A DNA stretch of 64,000 nucleotides from Burkholderiaceae bacterium 26. GTDB taxonomy: Bacteria > Pseudomonadota > Gammaproteobacteria > Burkholderiales > Burkholderiaceae. This document shows, piece by piece, positions 17,840 to 28,936 of the stretch (its first letter is position 1; each line of letters opens with the position of its first letter). The notes beneath the pieces are model-generated. The model ran no database searches. It worked only from the letters and a program-made list of their open reading frames with translations, and had not been told where the DNA came from. The stretch is taken from positions 146,301-210,300 of the forward strand of contig JYOB01000001.1 of assembly GCA_000955795.1 (NCBI GenBank). The letters are read 5' to 3'. Position numbers and translations under genes: made by a program.

Positions 17840-18554
17840 TGACCTCTTCCCGCTCATCCGGCACGAAGGTGTAGCCGCGGCCGCGCACGGTCTGGATGTA
17901 TCGCGGGCGCTGGGCGTCTTCTTCCAGCACGCGGCGCAGGCGCCAGATCTGTACGTCGATGCCCCGGTCGGACACACCGCTGCCCGGCCCGTACATCAGC
18001 TCGACGATGTGCTCACGCGTGAGCACCTGCATCGCATGCCCGATCAGCAGCTTGAGCAGCGCGAATTCGGTATCGCTGATGGACAGTGCGCTGTCGCCAC
18101 GAAACAGCGTGCGCATGCGGAAGTTGAGCTTGAACGGCCCGAAGCTGAAGCTGTCGCGGTCTTCCGGTGCGGAGGCCGGCACGGAAAGGCGCCGGCGCAG
18201 CACCGCGTTGATACGGGCGAGCAGCTCGCGAGGCGAGAACGGCTTGCCCAGATAGTCGTCGGCGCCGATTTCCAGGCCGATGATGCGATCGATCTCATCG
18301 CTGCGAGCGGTGAGCAGGATGACGGGCACGTCGTCGTTGCGGGCACGCAGGTCGCGCAGGGCGGACAGGCCGTCCACCTTGGGCATCATCAGGTCGAGCA
18401 CGACAAGGGCCGGGCGCTCCCGTTCGAGCCGGGCGCCCAGCCCATCGCCGTCATGCAGCACGGAAACGGCAAAACCCTGCTGGGTCAGGTATTCGCGCAG
18501 AAGGTCGCGCAGTTCGACGTCGTCATCGACGACCAGGATCTTGGTGCCGCTCAT
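17823..18554 (-). CDS. OmpR-family response regulator
   Basis: 243-residue regulator: receiver domain with acidic pocket D10-D12, phospho-acceptor D54 (VVLDLMMP), T82 and K104, then a C-terminal OmpR/PhoB winged helix ending at YIQTVRGRGYTFVP. It is upstream of and overlapping its cognate kinase gene. The 253-bp gap to the divergent mdtA-like gene is the natural place for its binding sites, but I could not identify a convincing direct repeat there. It resembles OmpR in length and layout. Confidence 0.92.
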   Translation of the reverse strand: MSGTKILVVDDDVELRDLLREYLTQQGFAVSVLHDGDGLGARLERERPALVVLDLMMPKVDGLSALRDLRARNDDVPVILLTARSDEIDRIIGLEIGADDYLGKPFSPRELLARINAVLRRRLSVPASAPEDRDSFSFGPFKLNFRMRTLFRGDSALSISDTEFALLKLLIGHAMQVLTREHIVELMYGPGSGVSDRGIDVQIWRLRRVLEEDAQRPRYIQTVRGRGYTFVPDEREEVNEVQG

Positions 18555-18807
18555 CTGTCTGGTGGAGTGTCTGGTATGCGCAGGAAGGTGTGCTCATGAT
18601 AGCGACTGTGGCCACCACGAATCGCGCGCACTTTCACCATATTGTTTCGCCCGGTAACACCGCGATGGGTTTGTAATCTGGCGTAATAGAACCCGCTGCG
18701 CGACTAATTCTTCGCAAAGACGTTGCCTTTAAGCTGCGGTCTGACTGGCACGGGCGCCAGCTATCATGTGCGCTCGTCCCCATATTGCTAAGAACAGGAA
18801 CGCCAAC

Positions 18808-20196
18808 ATGTCCGATCCCAAGGACCAGAAGCCCGGCCAGTTTGACGACGCCGGCCGCCGTACGCACGAGGGGAAGGAGACGCCCAACGAGGTGTCTCCA
18901 ACGCTGCTGCCGCCCCCGCGCGAGGGTGGCAAGCGCCGCCGCTGGGGCATCTGGGTGGTGATCATTATCCTGGTGCTGATCGGCTACGCGGTCTATCACG
19001 CGAAGTACCGCAACGCGGGCGGCCCCGGTGGGCGAGGTGGTCCCGGTGGGCGCGGCGCTGCCATGGCCGGCAAGCCGATGCCTGTGATGGTCGGCACGGC
19101 CGTCAAAGGCGACATCAACGTGGTGCTGTCGGCGCTGGGCAATGTCACGCCAGTCAACAACGTGACGGTCAAGACACGTGTAGATGGCCAACTCGTGCGC
19201 TTGGCGTTTACGGAGGGGCAGACCGTCAAGGCCGGAGACCTGCTGGCCGAGGTTGACCCGCGCACTTATCAGGCACAGCTTGCCCAGGCGGAAGGTCAGC
19301 TTGCGCGCGATCAGGCGCTGCTGCAAAACGCGAAGCTCGACCTGCAGCGCTATCAGACGCTGCTCTCGCAGGATTCGATCTCCAAGCAACAGGTGGATAC
19401 GCAGGCCGCGTTGGTGCGCCAGTACGACGGCACGGTCAAGCTGGACCAGGGCAACGTCGACAACGCGCGCGTGCAGCTTTCCTATACGCGCATCACCGCG
19501 CCGGTGTCTGGCCGGGTTGGCCTGCGCCAGGTGGACCCGGGCAACATCGTGCACGCCTCGGACACCAACGGCATCGTGGTCATCACGCAGATCGACCCGA
19601 TCACCGTCATCTATTCCATTCCTGAAGACAACCTGCCCAAGGTCATGCCGCGCCTGCAGTCCGGCGACAAGCTGCAGGTGGAAGCCTGGGACCGCGGCCA
19701 GACCACGCAGCTCGCGCGCGGCGTGCTCATGACGGTAGACAACACCATCGACAACACCACCGGTACGATCAAGCTGCGCGCGCAGTTCCCGAACCAGAAC
19801 GCCATGCTGTTCCCGAATCAATTCGTGAACGTGCGCATGCGTGTAGATACGCTACGCGACGTGGTAATCGTGCCGAGCGCAGCCATCCAGCGCGGCACGC
19901 AGGGCACCTTCGTCTACGTGATCGGCGAAGACAACAAGGTGGCGCTGCGGGTGGTCAAGCTGGGCGTGACCGAAGGGGAACGCGTGTCGGTTGCGCAAGG
20001 CCTGCAGCCCGGAGAGCGTGTGGTGATCGACGGTGCAGACAAGCTGCGCGATGGCTCGCCGGTGGAGGTGATTCAGCCCGGTGCTACCGCCGCAAGCGCA
20101 CCCGCGGCCGGCCAGGCCCATCAGGGCGGGCGTCATCGCCGTGGCCAGGGCGGCGCTTCGGCACCCGCCGCAAGTGCCCCGGCTGCCAAGCCGTAA
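18808..20196 (+). CDS. mdtA: RND efflux periplasmic adaptor, MdtA-like
   Basis: 462-residue membrane fusion protein. A cytoplasmic Pro/Lys-rich tail is followed by a membrane anchor (about residues 50-68), a Gly-rich linker, a lipoyl/barrel-sandwich domain (VKTRDGQLVRLAFTEGQTV-type region), a coiled-coil hairpin and beta-barrel domains. The C-terminus is Ala/Pro-rich. It bridges the inner-membrane RND pump and the outer-membrane channel. ATG 18808 follows ACAGGAACG. It is the first gene of a four-gene mdtA-mdtB-mdtC-nodT operon, divergent from the two-component system. Confidence 0.9.
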   Translation: MSDPKDQKPGQFDDAGRRTHEGKETPNEVSPTLLPPPREGGKRRRWGIWVVIIILVLIGYAVYHAKYRNAGGPGGRGGPGGRGAAMAGKPMPVMVGTAVKGDINVVLSALGNVTPVNNVTVKTRVDGQLVRLAFTEGQTVKAGDLLAEVDPRTYQAQLAQAEGQLARDQALLQNAKLDLQRYQTLLSQDSISKQQVDTQAALVRQYDGTVKLDQGNVDNARVQLSYTRITAPVSGRVGLRQVDPGNIVHASDTNGIVVITQIDPITVIYSIPEDNLPKVMPRLQSGDKLQVEAWDRGQTTQLARGVLMTVDNTIDNTTGTIKLRAQFPNQNAMLFPNQFVNVRMRVDTLRDVVIVPSAAIQRGTQGTFVYVIGEDNKVALRVVKLGVTEGERVSVAQGLQPGERVVIDGADKLRDGSPVEVIQPGATAASAPAAGQAHQGGRHRRGQGGASAPAASAPAAKP

Positions 20197-20253
20197 GCCG
20201 TGAGTCGTGCATTGCGTGCACTCGCCTGACGAAGTCTTCTGTTCCGAGCTGGC

Positions 20254-23200
20254 ATGAATCCCTCCCGAATCTTCATCCTCCGGCCCGTGGCGACCACGCT
20301 GTTGATGGTCGCCATCCTGCTATCGGGCCTGGTGGCGTACCGGATGCTGCCGCTCTCTGCGCTGCCCGAGGTCGATTACCCGACCATCCAGGTAACAACG
20401 CTGTACCCGGGTGCCAGCCCCGACGTGATGACCTCGTCCATCACCGCACCGCTGGAGCGGCAGTTCGGGCAGATGCCCGGCCTGAAACAGATGACGTCGT
20501 CCAGCTCGGGCGGCGCCTCGGTCATCACGCTGCAGTTTGATCTGTCCCTCTCGCTCGATATTGCCGAGCAGGAGGTGCAGGCGGCCATCAACGCGGCCGG
20601 CAACCTGCTGCCGAACGACCTGCCGATGCCGCCGATCTACAGCAAGGTGAACCCGGCCGACGCGCCGATCCTCACGCTGGCGATCACTTCCAACACGATG
20701 CCGTTGCCCAAGCTGGAAGACCTGGTCGACACGCGCATCGCGCAAAAGCTGTCGCAGTTGCCGGGCATTGGCCTGGTCAGCATCAGCGGCGGGCAGCGCC
20801 CGGCCGTCCGCATCCAGGCCAATACGTCAGCGCTAGCCGCGCTCGGGCTGTCGATCGACGACATCCGCACCGCCATCGGCACCGCCAACGTGAATGGCGC
20901 CAAGGGCAGCTTCGACGGCCCGATGCGCGCCTCCACCATCGACGCCAACGATCAACTCAAGTCGGCCGCCGAGTACGGCAAGATGATCGTCGCCTACAAG
21001 AACGGCGCGCCCATCCGCCTGACCGACGTGGCGCAGATCGTTGACGGCGCCGAAAACAGCAAGTTGGCCGCGTGGTCCAACACCACCCCCGCCATCATCC
21101 TGAACGTGCAGCGCCAGCCTGGCGCCAACGTGATCGAGGTGGTCAACCGTGCCAAGGCGTTGCTGCCGCAACTCAAGGACACGCTGCCCGGCAACGTTGA
21201 GGTGTCGCTGCTGACCGACCGCACCACGACGATTCGCGCCTCGGTATCGGACGTGCAGTTCGAACTGATGCTTGCCGTGGCGCTGGTCGTGATGGTGATC
21301 TTCCTGTTCCTGCGTAACGTGCCAGCCACGGTCATTCCGGCGGTGGCGGTGCCGCTGTCGCTGGTCGGTACGTTCGGCGTGATGTACCTGGCCGGGTTTT
21401 CGATCAACAACCTCACGCTGATGGCGCTCACGATTGCCACCGGCTTCGTGGTCGACGATGCCATCGTCATGATCGAAAACATCGCCCGCTACATCGAAGA
21501 GGGCGACCCGCCCATGGAAGCCGCACTCAAGGGTTCCAAGCAGATCGGCTTCACCATCATCTCGCTGACGTTCTCGCTCATCGCCGTGCTGATTCCGCTG
21601 CTGTTCATGGGCGACGTGGTCGGGCGGCTGTTCCGCGAGTTTGCAATCACGCTGGCGGTATCGATCCTGATCTCGGCCGTGGTGTCGCTCACGCTCACGC
21701 CGATGATGTGCGCACGCTTGCTCAAGCACATTCCCGAAGCCGAGCAATCGCGCTTCTATCACGCTGCAGGCGCGTTCTTCGACAACGTCATCGCGCGATA
21801 CGGCCACATGCTGCAATGGGTGCTTGACCGGCAGAAGACCACGCTGCTGGTGGCCATCGGCACGCTGGTGCTGACAGGCCTGCTGTATGTGGTGGTGCCC
21901 AAGGGATTCTTCCCGGTGCAGGACACCGGCGTGATCCAAGGCATTTCGGATGCGTCGCAGTCGATTTCGTTCTCGGCCATGGCCGAGCGGCAGCAGAAGC
22001 TGGCCGAGGTCGTGCTCAAAGACCCTGCGGTCGAGAGCCTGTCGTCGTTCATCGGCGTGGATGGCGTGAACACCACGCTCAACAGCGGCCGCATGCTGAT
22101 CAACCTCAAGCCGAAAGATAAACGCGACGCCGACGCCACCGAGATCATTCAGCGCCTGCAACCCGAATTGGCCAGGGTGGCGGGTATCTCGCTGTACATG
22201 CAGCCGGTGCAGGACCTGACGATTGAAGACCGCGTGAGCCGCACGCAATATCAGTTCACGGTCGAAGACCCGGACCCGAACAACCTCTCGAAGTGGGTGC
22301 CGAAACTAGTTGAACGTCTGCAGCAGACCAACGAACTGCGCGACGTGGCGAGCGACTTGCAGGACAACGGCTTGCGCGCCTACGTGCAGGTCGACCGCGA
22401 TAAGGCGGCGGTGTACGGCATCACCATGGCAGCGGTGGATAGCGTGCTGTACAGCGCTTACGGCCAGCGCCTGATTTCGACCATCTTCACGCAATCGAAC
22501 CAATACCGCGTAGTGCTCGAAACGGACCCGAAGATGCAGCTTGGGCCGCAATCGCTGTACGACCTGCACGTGGCCTCTAGCAGCGGCCAACAGATTCCGT
22601 TGGGTGCGTTTGCCACGGTGGTGGAACAACCGGGCTCGCTGGTGGTGAACCACCAGGGGCAATTCCCGGCGGCGACCATTTCGTTCAACCTGGCGCCGCG
22701 TGCCTCATTGGGCGCAGCGGTCGACACGATCAATGCCGTCGAACAGGAAATCGGCTTGCCGGCCAGCATGCAAACCAGTTTCCAGGGTGCAGCGCTGGCG
22801 TTCCGTGCGTCGCTGTCGAATCAGTTGTGGCTGATCCTCGCAGCCGTCATCACGATGTATATCGTGCTGGGCGTGTTGTACGAAAGCACGATCCACCCGG
22901 TGACGATCCTGTCGACGCTTCCATCGGCCGGCGTGGGTGCCCTGCTGTCGCTGCTGGTCTCCGGCAAGGACATGGGCATCATCGCGATCATTGGGATCAT
23001 CCTGCTGATCGGTATCGTCAAGAAGAACGCGATCATGATGATCGACTTCGCGCTGGAAGCCGAGCGCGAGCAGGGCATGACCCCGCGCGACGCTATCTAC
23101 CAAGCGTGTCTGCTGCGCTTCCGTCCGATTCTGATGACGACCATGGCCGCCCTGCTGGGTGCCCTGCCGCTGATGCTGGGCACCGGCGTGGGCTCCGAGC

Positions 23201-23388
23201 TGCGTCAGCCGCTGGGGATCACGATGGTGGGCGGCCTGCTGGTCAGCCAGGTGCTGACGCTGTTCACCACGCCAGTCATCTATCTGGCCTTCGACAACTT
23301 GGGCGAACGCTTGCGTGACTGGCGCGCGCGCCGTGCTGCCCGACGCCACGGCGCTGCGGGCACCAATCAGTCTGGCGGACCGCGATGA
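20254..23388 (+). CDS. mdtB: RND multidrug efflux permease, MdtB-like
   Basis: 1044-residue RND transporter with the standard 12-helix plan and two large periplasmic loops. It begins [18 protein letters not shown], typical of MdtB/MuxB. The family motif [14 protein letters not shown] in TM4 contains the proton-relay acidic pair. It lies 57 bp after mdtA and overlaps mdtC by ATGA. MdtB and MdtC paralogues normally assemble as a mixed B2C trimer exporting bile salts, novobiocin, flavonoids and similar compounds; substrates here are inferred. Confidence 0.93.
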   Translation: MNPSRIFILRPVATTLLMVAILLSGLVAYRMLPLSALPEVDYPTIQVTTLYPGASPDVMTSSITAPLERQFGQMPGLKQMTSSSSGGASVITLQFDLSLSLDIAEQEVQAAINAAGNLLPNDLPMPPIYSKVNPADAPILTLAITSNTMPLPKLEDLVDTRIAQKLSQLPGIGLVSISGGQRPAVRIQANTSALAALGLSIDDIRTAIGTANVNGAKGSFDGPMRASTIDANDQLKSAAEYGKMIVAYKNGAPIRLTDVAQIVDGAENSKLAAWSNTTPAIILNVQRQPGANVIEVVNRAKALLPQLKDTLPGNVEVSLLTDRTTTIRASVSDVQFELMLAVALVVMVIFLFLRNVPATVIPAVAVPLSLVGTFGVMYLAGFSINNLTLMALTIATGFVVDDAIVMIENIARYIEEGDPPMEAALKGSKQIGFTIISLTFSLIAVLIPLLFMGDVVGRLFREFAITLAVSILISAVVSLTLTPMMCARLLKHIPEAEQSRFYHAAGAFFDNVIARYGHMLQWVLDRQKTTLLVAIGTLVLTGLLYVVVPKGFFPVQDTGVIQGISDASQSISFSAMAERQQKLAEVVLKDPAVESLSSFIGVDGVNTTLNSGRMLINLKPKDKRDADATEIIQRLQPELARVAGISLYMQPVQDLTIEDRVSRTQYQFTVEDPDPNNLSKWVPKLVERLQQTNELRDVASDLQDNGLRAYVQVDRDKAAVYGITMAAVDSVLYSAYGQRLISTIFTQSNQYRVVLETDPKMQLGPQSLYDLHVASSSGQQIPLGAFATVVEQPGSLVVNHQGQFPAATISFNLAPRASLGAAVDTINAVEQEIGLPASMQTSFQGAALAFRASLSNQLWLILAAVITMYIVLGVLYESTIHPVTILSTLPSAGVGALLSLLVSGKDMGIIAIIGIILLIGIVKKNAIMMIDFALEAEREQGMTPRDAIYQACLLRFRPILMTTMAALLGALPLMLGTGVGSELRQPLGITMVGGLLVSQVLTLFTTPVIYLAFDNLGERLRDWRARRAARRHGAAGTNQSGGPR

Positions 23389-26300
23389 ATCTGTCCGCGA
23401 CCTTCATCGCCCGGCCTGTTGCCACGGCGCTGCTGACCATCGGCGTGGCGTTGGCCGGTATCGCGGCGTTCCGCCTGCTGCCGGTATCGCCGCTGCCGCA
23501 GGTGGACTTTCCGACCATCTCGGTCAACGCGTCGCTGCCGGGCGCCAGCCCTGAGACCATGGCAGCCACTGTGGCGACTCCACTGGAGCGATCACTCGGC
23601 CGCATCGCGGGCATTACCGAGATGACTTCGTCCAGCTCGCTCGGTTCGTCACGGATCACGCTGCAGTTTGACCTGTCGCGCGACATCGACGGCGCTGCGC
23701 GCGACGTGCAGGCGGCCATCAATGCGTCGCGCAGCCTGCTGCCTTCGGGCTTGCCCAGTAACCCGACGTATCGGAAGGTCAATCCGGCAGATGCGCCCAT
23801 CATGATCGTGGGGCTGACGTCCGACACCAAGTCGCGCGGCGAGCTGTACGACGCGGCCTCGACCATCCTTGCGCAGAAGCTGTCGCAAGTGAACGGCGTG
23901 GGCCAGGTCACCATCGGCGGTGCGTCGCTGCCGGCGGTGCGGGTGGAGCTGAACCCGATGGCACTGAACAAGTACGGCATCTCGATGGAGACCGTGCGCA
24001 CCGTCATCGCCAGCACTAACGCCAACAAGCCCAAGGGCATGATGGAATCCGGCGAACGCGTCTGGACCATCTACGCCAACGACCAGGCCAAGAAGGCTGC
24101 CGAATACCAGTCGCTCATCGTCGCGTGGCGCAATGGCTCGCCGGTGCGGCTGGCTGACGTGGCAGACGTCAGTGACAGCGTGCAGGACATCCGCAACTAT
24201 GGCTCGGCCAATGGCAAACCGTCGGTGCTGCTCATCATCAGCCGGCAACCGGGCGCCAACATCATCGACACGGTCGACCGCATCAACGACATCCTGCCGT
24301 ACCTGCGTAACACCATTCCCGCGCAGATCAACCTCGATGTGATGATGGACCGCACACCCACCATCCGCGCCTCGCTCAGGGATGTGGAGCGCACGCTGGT
24401 GCTGTCGATCGCGCTGGTGATCATGGTGGTGTTCCTGTTCCTGCGCAACGTGCGGGCGACGCTCATTCCGAGCGTGGCGGTGCCGGTCTCGCTCATCGGC
24501 ACATTCGGGGTGATGTACCTGTGCGGCTACAGCCTCGACAACCTTTCGCTGATGGCATTGACCGTGGCGACAGGCTTTGTCGTGGACGACGCGATCGTGG
24601 TGCTCGAGAACGTCTCGCGGCACATCGAAAACGGCATGCGGCCCATGCAGGCCGCGCTCAAGGGCGCGCGCGAGGTCGGCTTTACCGTGGTGTCGATGAG
24701 CCTGTCGCTGATTGCGGTGTTCATCCCGCTGCTGATGATGGGCGGCATCGTGGGGCGGCTGTTCCGTGAGTTTGCGGTGACGCTGTCGGTCGCAATCCTG
24801 GTGTCGCTGGTGGTGTCGCTCACCACCACACCGATGATGTGCGCGCGCTTGCTCAAGCCCGCCGCCGAGGAAGAACACGGCTGGTTCCACCGCAAGACCG
24901 AAGGCTTCTTCACCTTCCTGCTCGACGTCTACCGCAACTCGCTGGCGTGGGCGCTGCGGCACAGCTGGCTCACGCTGCTGATCCTGTTGGCAACGATTTG
25001 CCTGAACGTCTATCTGTACATCATCGTGCCCAAGGGGTTCTTCCCGCAGCAGGACACAGGCCGCGTGATCGGCAACATCCAGGCAGACCAGGCCATCTCG
25101 TTCCAGGCCATGCGCACAAAGGTGACCGATTTCATCCACATCATCCAGCAAGACCCTGCGGTTGAAAACGTCGTCGGCTTCACGGGAGGCAGCCAGCGTA
25201 ACAGCGGCTTCATGTTCATCCAGCTCAAGCCATTGGCCGACCGAAAACTCTCTGCCGATCAGGTGATCAATCGCCTGCGGGGCAAGCTGGCGCGCGAGCC
25301 AGGTGCGAGCCTGTTCCTGCAGTCGGTACAGGACATCCGCGTGGGGGGGCGGGCGAGCAACGCGCAGTACCAATACACGTTGCAAGCCGATGACCTGAAC
25401 GAGCTGCGCGCGTGGGATCCGAAAATCAAGCAGGCACTCACGCAGGTGAAATCGCTGACAGACGTCAACACCGATACGCAGGACAAGGGCTTGCAGACTT
25501 CCCTCGTCATTGACCGCGACAAGGCGAAGTCGCTGGGCATCAATCCGAGCGATGTCGACAACGCGCTGAACAACGCGTTCGGACAGCGCCAGGTGTCGAC
25601 GATCTACAACCCGCTCAACCAATACCGTGTGGTGATGGAAGCCGCGCCGCAGTACTGGCAGAACCCCGACGGCCTGCGGGACATTTACCTCATCACATCG
25701 ACAGGTGCGCAGGTGCCGCTGTCGACCTTCTCGCACTACGAGCCGACCAACACGGCGCTGGCAGTCAACCACCAGGGGCAATTCGCGGCGAGCACGATCT
25801 CGTTCAACTTGGCGCCAGGGGCTTCGCTGTCGGGTGCCACGCAGGACATCCAGGACGCGATGAACCGCATCGGCGTGCCGTCCTCCGTGCACGGCAGTTT
25901 CCAGGGCACCGCCAAGGCGTTCCAGGATTCGCTCTCCAGCCAGCCCGTGCTGATCCTGTTTGCGCTCATCACCATCTACATCGTGCTGGGCGTGCTGTAC
26001 GAGAGCTACGTCCACCCCATCACGATTCTGTCGACACTGCCCTCAGCCGGTGTCGGGGCGCTGTTGGCCCTCATCATTACAGACACGGACTTTTCGATCA
26101 TCGCGTTGATCGGCGTGATTCTGCTCATCGGCATCGTCAAGAAGAACGCGATCATGATGATCGACTTCGCGCTGGAGGCCGAGCGCAGCCAGGGCATGAG
26201 CCCCGCGGATGCAATCTTCCACGCGTGCGTGCTGCGCTTCCGGCCGATCTTGATGACGACGATGGCCGCGCTGCTGGGCGCCCTGCCCCTGGCGCTCGGC

Positions 26301-26486
26301 CATGGCGACGGCGCGGAGCTGCGCACGCCGCTGGGCATCTCCATCGTTGGCGGGCTGCTGGTCAGCCAGATCCTCACGCTCTACACCACGCCGGTGGTCT
26401 ACCTGGCGCTCGACCGGCTGCGCCTGCGCCGCGCCGGCCGCAGCAAGGACGCACCGCTGCCCGCATTGGATTCGCAAGGAAGCTGA
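23385..26486 (+). CDS. mdtC: RND multidrug efflux permease, MdtC-like
   Basis: 1033-residue second RND subunit, paralogous to the upstream MdtB. It starts [17 protein letters not shown], has the TM4 relay motif [14 protein letters not shown], and repeats the same two-fold RND architecture. The start codon overlaps the mdtB stop (ATGA), giving coupled translation and balanced stoichiometry for a heterotrimer. Its stop is 2 bp before the outer-membrane channel gene. Confidence 0.93.
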   Translation: MNLSATFIARPVATALLTIGVALAGIAAFRLLPVSPLPQVDFPTISVNASLPGASPETMAATVATPLERSLGRIAGITEMTSSSSLGSSRITLQFDLSRDIDGAARDVQAAINASRSLLPSGLPSNPTYRKVNPADAPIMIVGLTSDTKSRGELYDAASTILAQKLSQVNGVGQVTIGGASLPAVRVELNPMALNKYGISMETVRTVIASTNANKPKGMMESGERVWTIYANDQAKKAAEYQSLIVAWRNGSPVRLADVADVSDSVQDIRNYGSANGKPSVLLIISRQPGANIIDTVDRINDILPYLRNTIPAQINLDVMMDRTPTIRASLRDVERTLVLSIALVIMVVFLFLRNVRATLIPSVAVPVSLIGTFGVMYLCGYSLDNLSLMALTVATGFVVDDAIVVLENVSRHIENGMRPMQAALKGAREVGFTVVSMSLSLIAVFIPLLMMGGIVGRLFREFAVTLSVAILVSLVVSLTTTPMMCARLLKPAAEEEHGWFHRKTEGFFTFLLDVYRNSLAWALRHSWLTLLILLATICLNVYLYIIVPKGFFPQQDTGRVIGNIQADQAISFQAMRTKVTDFIHIIQQDPAVENVVGFTGGSQRNSGFMFIQLKPLADRKLSADQVINRLRGKLAREPGASLFLQSVQDIRVGGRASNAQYQYTLQADDLNELRAWDPKIKQALTQVKSLTDVNTDTQDKGLQTSLVIDRDKAKSLGINPSDVDNALNNAFGQRQVSTIYNPLNQYRVVMEAAPQYWQNPDGLRDIYLITSTGAQVPLSTFSHYEPTNTALAVNHQGQFAASTISFNLAPGASLSGATQDIQDAMNRIGVPSSVHGSFQGTAKAFQDSLSSQPVLILFALITIYIVLGVLYESYVHPITILSTLPSAGVGALLALIITDTDFSIIALIGVILLIGIVKKNAIMMIDFALEAERSQGMSPADAIFHACVLRFRPILMTTMAALLGALPLALGHGDGAELRTPLGISIVGGLLVSQILTLYTTPVVYLALDRLRLRRAGRSKDAPLPALDSQGS

Positions 26487-26488
26487 AC

Positions 26489-27994
26489 ATGACAAGAGGC
26501 ACTCAAGCCCTTCGTACCTCGTTGCTCGCGCTGGCCGCGTGCGCGCTCGTCTCGGCCTGCGCGGTCGGGCCCGATTACAAGCGCCCCGACGCCGAAGTGC
26601 CGCAGCAATACAAGGAAGCCGGCGACTGGAAAGTCGCCAACCCGAGCGACGCCATTGCCCGCGGCAAGTGGTGGGAGATCTTCAACGACCCGCAACTGAA
26701 CGCGCTTGAAGAACAGGTAGCCGCCGCCAACCAGAACATCCTGGTGGCCGAGGCGCAATACCGGCAAGCCCAGGCGCTGGTGCAATCGGCGCAGGCTTCG
26801 TTCTTCCCCACGCTGGGCGCCAATGCCTCGGCCACACGCAGCCGTTCAGTGCGCACCTCGGTCAACCCGGACGGCAGCCTGTCGACCGGCAACCCGAGCC
26901 TGCTCAACTCGCAAAGCCTTTCGCTCAACGCCAGTTGGGAACTGGACCTGTGGGGCCGCATCCGCCGATCGGTGGAGTCCAACAAGGCCAGCGCGCAAGC
27001 CAGTGCCGGTGATTTGTCGTCCGCTTTGCTGTCCGCGCAGGCAACGCTTGCGCAGAACTATTTTCAATTGCGTGTCACGGATACCCAGAAGGCTGTCTTG
27101 CAACGCACGGTTGCGGACTACGAGCGCTTCCTGAAGCTCACGCAAAACCAGTATGCGGTGGGCGTGGCGCAGCGATCGGATGTGCTGACCGCGCAGACGC
27201 AGCTTAAGCAGTCGCAGGCGCTGCTGCTGGATACCGAAGTCACCCGCGCGCAGCTTGAGCACGCCATTGCGGTGCTGATCGGAAAACCGCCGGCGGAATT
27301 CTCGCTGGCCCCGGCCACCGCTGCCAGCGCGGCCGACTTGCCTGCCCTGCCCGCCATTCCGCTCGAAGTGCCATCGGCCGTGCTGGAACGCCGCCCTGAC
27401 GTCGCCGCCGCCGAGCGCCGCATGGCCGCTGCCAACGCGCAGATCGGCGTGGCCAAGGCTGCATACTTCCCGACGCTCACGCTGGGCGCATCGGCAGGTT
27501 TGGCAGCCAACACGCTGACGCGCCTGGCAACGCTGCCGAGCCGCGTCTGGTCGATCGGCCCGACGCTGGCCGCCACGCTGTTTGATGGCGGCGCGCGTGC
27601 AGCCGCCGTCGACAAGGCCGGCGCTGCTTACGATGCGTCGGTCGCAACATATCGCCAGACGGTGCTGGGCGCGTTCCAGGATGTCGAAGACAACCTCGCC
27701 GCGCTTCGCTGGCAGACGCAGGAATTTGGCGTGCAGGCCGATGCCGTCAAGGCCGCGCATGAAGCCGCGCAACTCAATCTGAACCGCTATCGCGCGGGCA
27801 CGGTGAGCTTCCTGGAAGTCATCACCGCACAGGCCACGGCCTACAATGCCGAGCGCACGCTGCTTACGCTGCAGGGCAAGCAGTATTCAGCAGCGGTGCT
27901 GCTGGTCAAGGCGCTGGGCGGCGGCTGGCACGGCGAAGTGCCGGTAGTAGGCCAGGCGGCGCCGCAGCGGGCATCCGCTCCTGCCGGGCAATAA
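26489..27994 (+). CDS. NodT-family outer-membrane efflux lipoprotein
   Basis: 501-residue TolC-like outer-membrane factor. The signal peptide ends in a lipobox (LVSAC, lipidated C24), followed by CAVGPDYKRPDAEVP, typical of OprM/NodT proteins. Two repeated coiled-coil/beta segments follow (AEAQYRQAQALVQSAQASFFPTLG and the matching AAANAQIGVAKAAYFPTLT). It completes the tripartite pump with the preceding three genes, forming the trans-periplasmic exit duct. ATG 26489 follows AAGGAAGC; longer upstream frames lie inside mdtC. A perfect 11-bp hairpin follows the stop. Confidence 0.92.
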   Translation: MTRGTQALRTSLLALAACALVSACAVGPDYKRPDAEVPQQYKEAGDWKVANPSDAIARGKWWEIFNDPQLNALEEQVAAANQNILVAEAQYRQAQALVQSAQASFFPTLGANASATRSRSVRTSVNPDGSLSTGNPSLLNSQSLSLNASWELDLWGRIRRSVESNKASAQASAGDLSSALLSAQATLAQNYFQLRVTDTQKAVLQRTVADYERFLKLTQNQYAVGVAQRSDVLTAQTQLKQSQALLLDTEVTRAQLEHAIAVLIGKPPAEFSLAPATAASAADLPALPAIPLEVPSAVLERRPDVAAAERRMAAANAQIGVAKAAYFPTLTLGASAGLAANTLTRLATLPSRVWSIGPTLAATLFDGGARAAAVDKAGAAYDASVATYRQTVLGAFQDVEDNLAALRWQTQEFGVQADAVKAAHEAAQLNLNRYRAGTVSFLEVITAQATAYNAERTLLTLQGKQYSAAVLLVKALGGGWHGEVPVVGQAAPQRASAPAGQ

Positions 27995-28005
27995 CCCTTC
28001 TGTTG

Positions 28006-28039
28006 TTGCCGGTGGCCGACAACGTTTCGCCACCGGCAA
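28006..28039 (+). terminator. Strong hairpin at the end of the mdtABC-nodT operon
   Basis: Perfect 11-bp stem TTGCCGGTGGC/GCCACCGGCAA with a 12-nt loop, 11 bp after the nodT stop. No U tract follows, so it may be a 3'-end stabiliser or a Rho-assisted stop rather than a standard intrinsic terminator. Confidence 0.4.
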
Positions 28040-28294
28040 TGTCCCCTTGTGCGTAAGCCCGCACGCAGTCGGATAGTTCCCCCTATAATCGACGGAATTT
28101 ATTTCAGACCGCCCCGACCATCCGGGCCGGCTGATGCAGCATCGGGCGCGCAAATTGCGTCGCCCGATGCCTTGCAAGCCGCCCCGGTCCTATCCAGGCC
28201 GTCTGTTTGCCAGCCACCATGTCCGCCGCGCGCGTGGTTGCCGACGCAGTTGCCCCGATTCACGCGCGCCGCTCAACTGACTCTGCTCTCTCTG

Positions 28295-28858
28295 ATGATC
28301 CGATCCGCGCTTCCCCGTTCCGCCAAGCTGCTGGCTGCCGCCCTGGGCGCCGCCACGCTGTTTGCCGCCCTGCCCGCTCAGGCTGACCCGTCCGTGCGCG
28401 TCATCTATGGCAAAGACAACAAGCACGGCATCGAGAAATACGGCGTCGACCTCGACTTCGACTCGGGCTTCCACTGGGGCAACCCGGAAGGCTGGTTCGT
28501 GAATCTGGATTGGGAAGTCGCGCTGGGCCAGTGGCGCTCGACCAAGGGCACCAACCGCCAAAACATCACCGAATTCGGCGTGACGCCGCTGTTCCGGCTT
28601 GAAAAGCGCGGCGGCTCGTGGGTACCGTTCATCGAGGCTGGTGTCGGCCCGCGCTTGCTGTCGCACGTCAGCACGTCCAACGAGCACTATTTCAGCACGG
28701 CCTTCCAGTTCTCCGACATGATCGGCGTGGGCGTGGCCTTTGGCAGCAAGCAACAATTCCAAATGGGCTACCGCTTCGAACACCTGTCGAACGCGTCGAT
28801 CAAGCGCCCGAATCCGGGCACGGACCTGAACGAGCTTTACTTGCGTTACACGTTCTAA
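28295..28858 (+). CDS. pagL: Lipid A 3-O-deacylase (PagL family)
   Basis: 187-residue outer-membrane beta-barrel with an N-terminal signal peptide cut after PAQA (residue 30). The C-terminal strand ends in phenylalanine (LYLRYTF). The active-site motif FEHLSNASIKRPNPG gives H163, S165 and N166, matching the PagL His-Ser pair. The third catalytic residue, Glu in Pseudomonas PagL 14 residues after the His, is aspartate here (D177). PagL removes the 3-position acyl chain of lipid A, lowering endotoxicity and changing permeability. ATG 28295 starts a proper signal peptide; the upstream frame does not. Confidence 0.88.
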   Translation: MIRSALPRSAKLLAAALGAATLFAALPAQADPSVRVIYGKDNKHGIEKYGVDLDFDSGFHWGNPEGWFVNLDWEVALGQWRSTKGTNRQNITEFGVTPLFRLEKRGGSWVPFIEAGVGPRLLSHVSTSNEHYFSTAFQFSDMIGVGVAFGSKQQFQMGYRFEHLSNASIKRPNPGTDLNELYLRYTF

Positions 28859-28888
28859 GATTTGAGCGTTTGCAACGCTTGAAGAAAG

Positions 28889-28921
28889 ACGGCCTGCCCT
28901 GCGGCGGGCCGTTTTGTTTTT
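28889..28921 (+). terminator. Intrinsic terminator after pagL
   Basis: GC-rich stem ACGGCCTGCC/GGCGGGCCGT with a 4-nt loop and one internal mismatch, followed by TTTTGTTTTT. It lies 30 bp after the pagL stop. Confidence 0.8.
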
Positions 28922-28936
28922 GCGTGCGGCGGTGAA

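Noticed and set aside
23649..26015. 788-codon minus-strand open frame inside mdtC
   Set aside because: Shadow of the RND permease gene; no recognisable domain, biased composition, no ribosome site.
28084..28089. TATAAT upstream of pagL as a promoter
   Set aside because: A perfect -10 word, but no -35 at a proper distance; too weak to list as a promoter.
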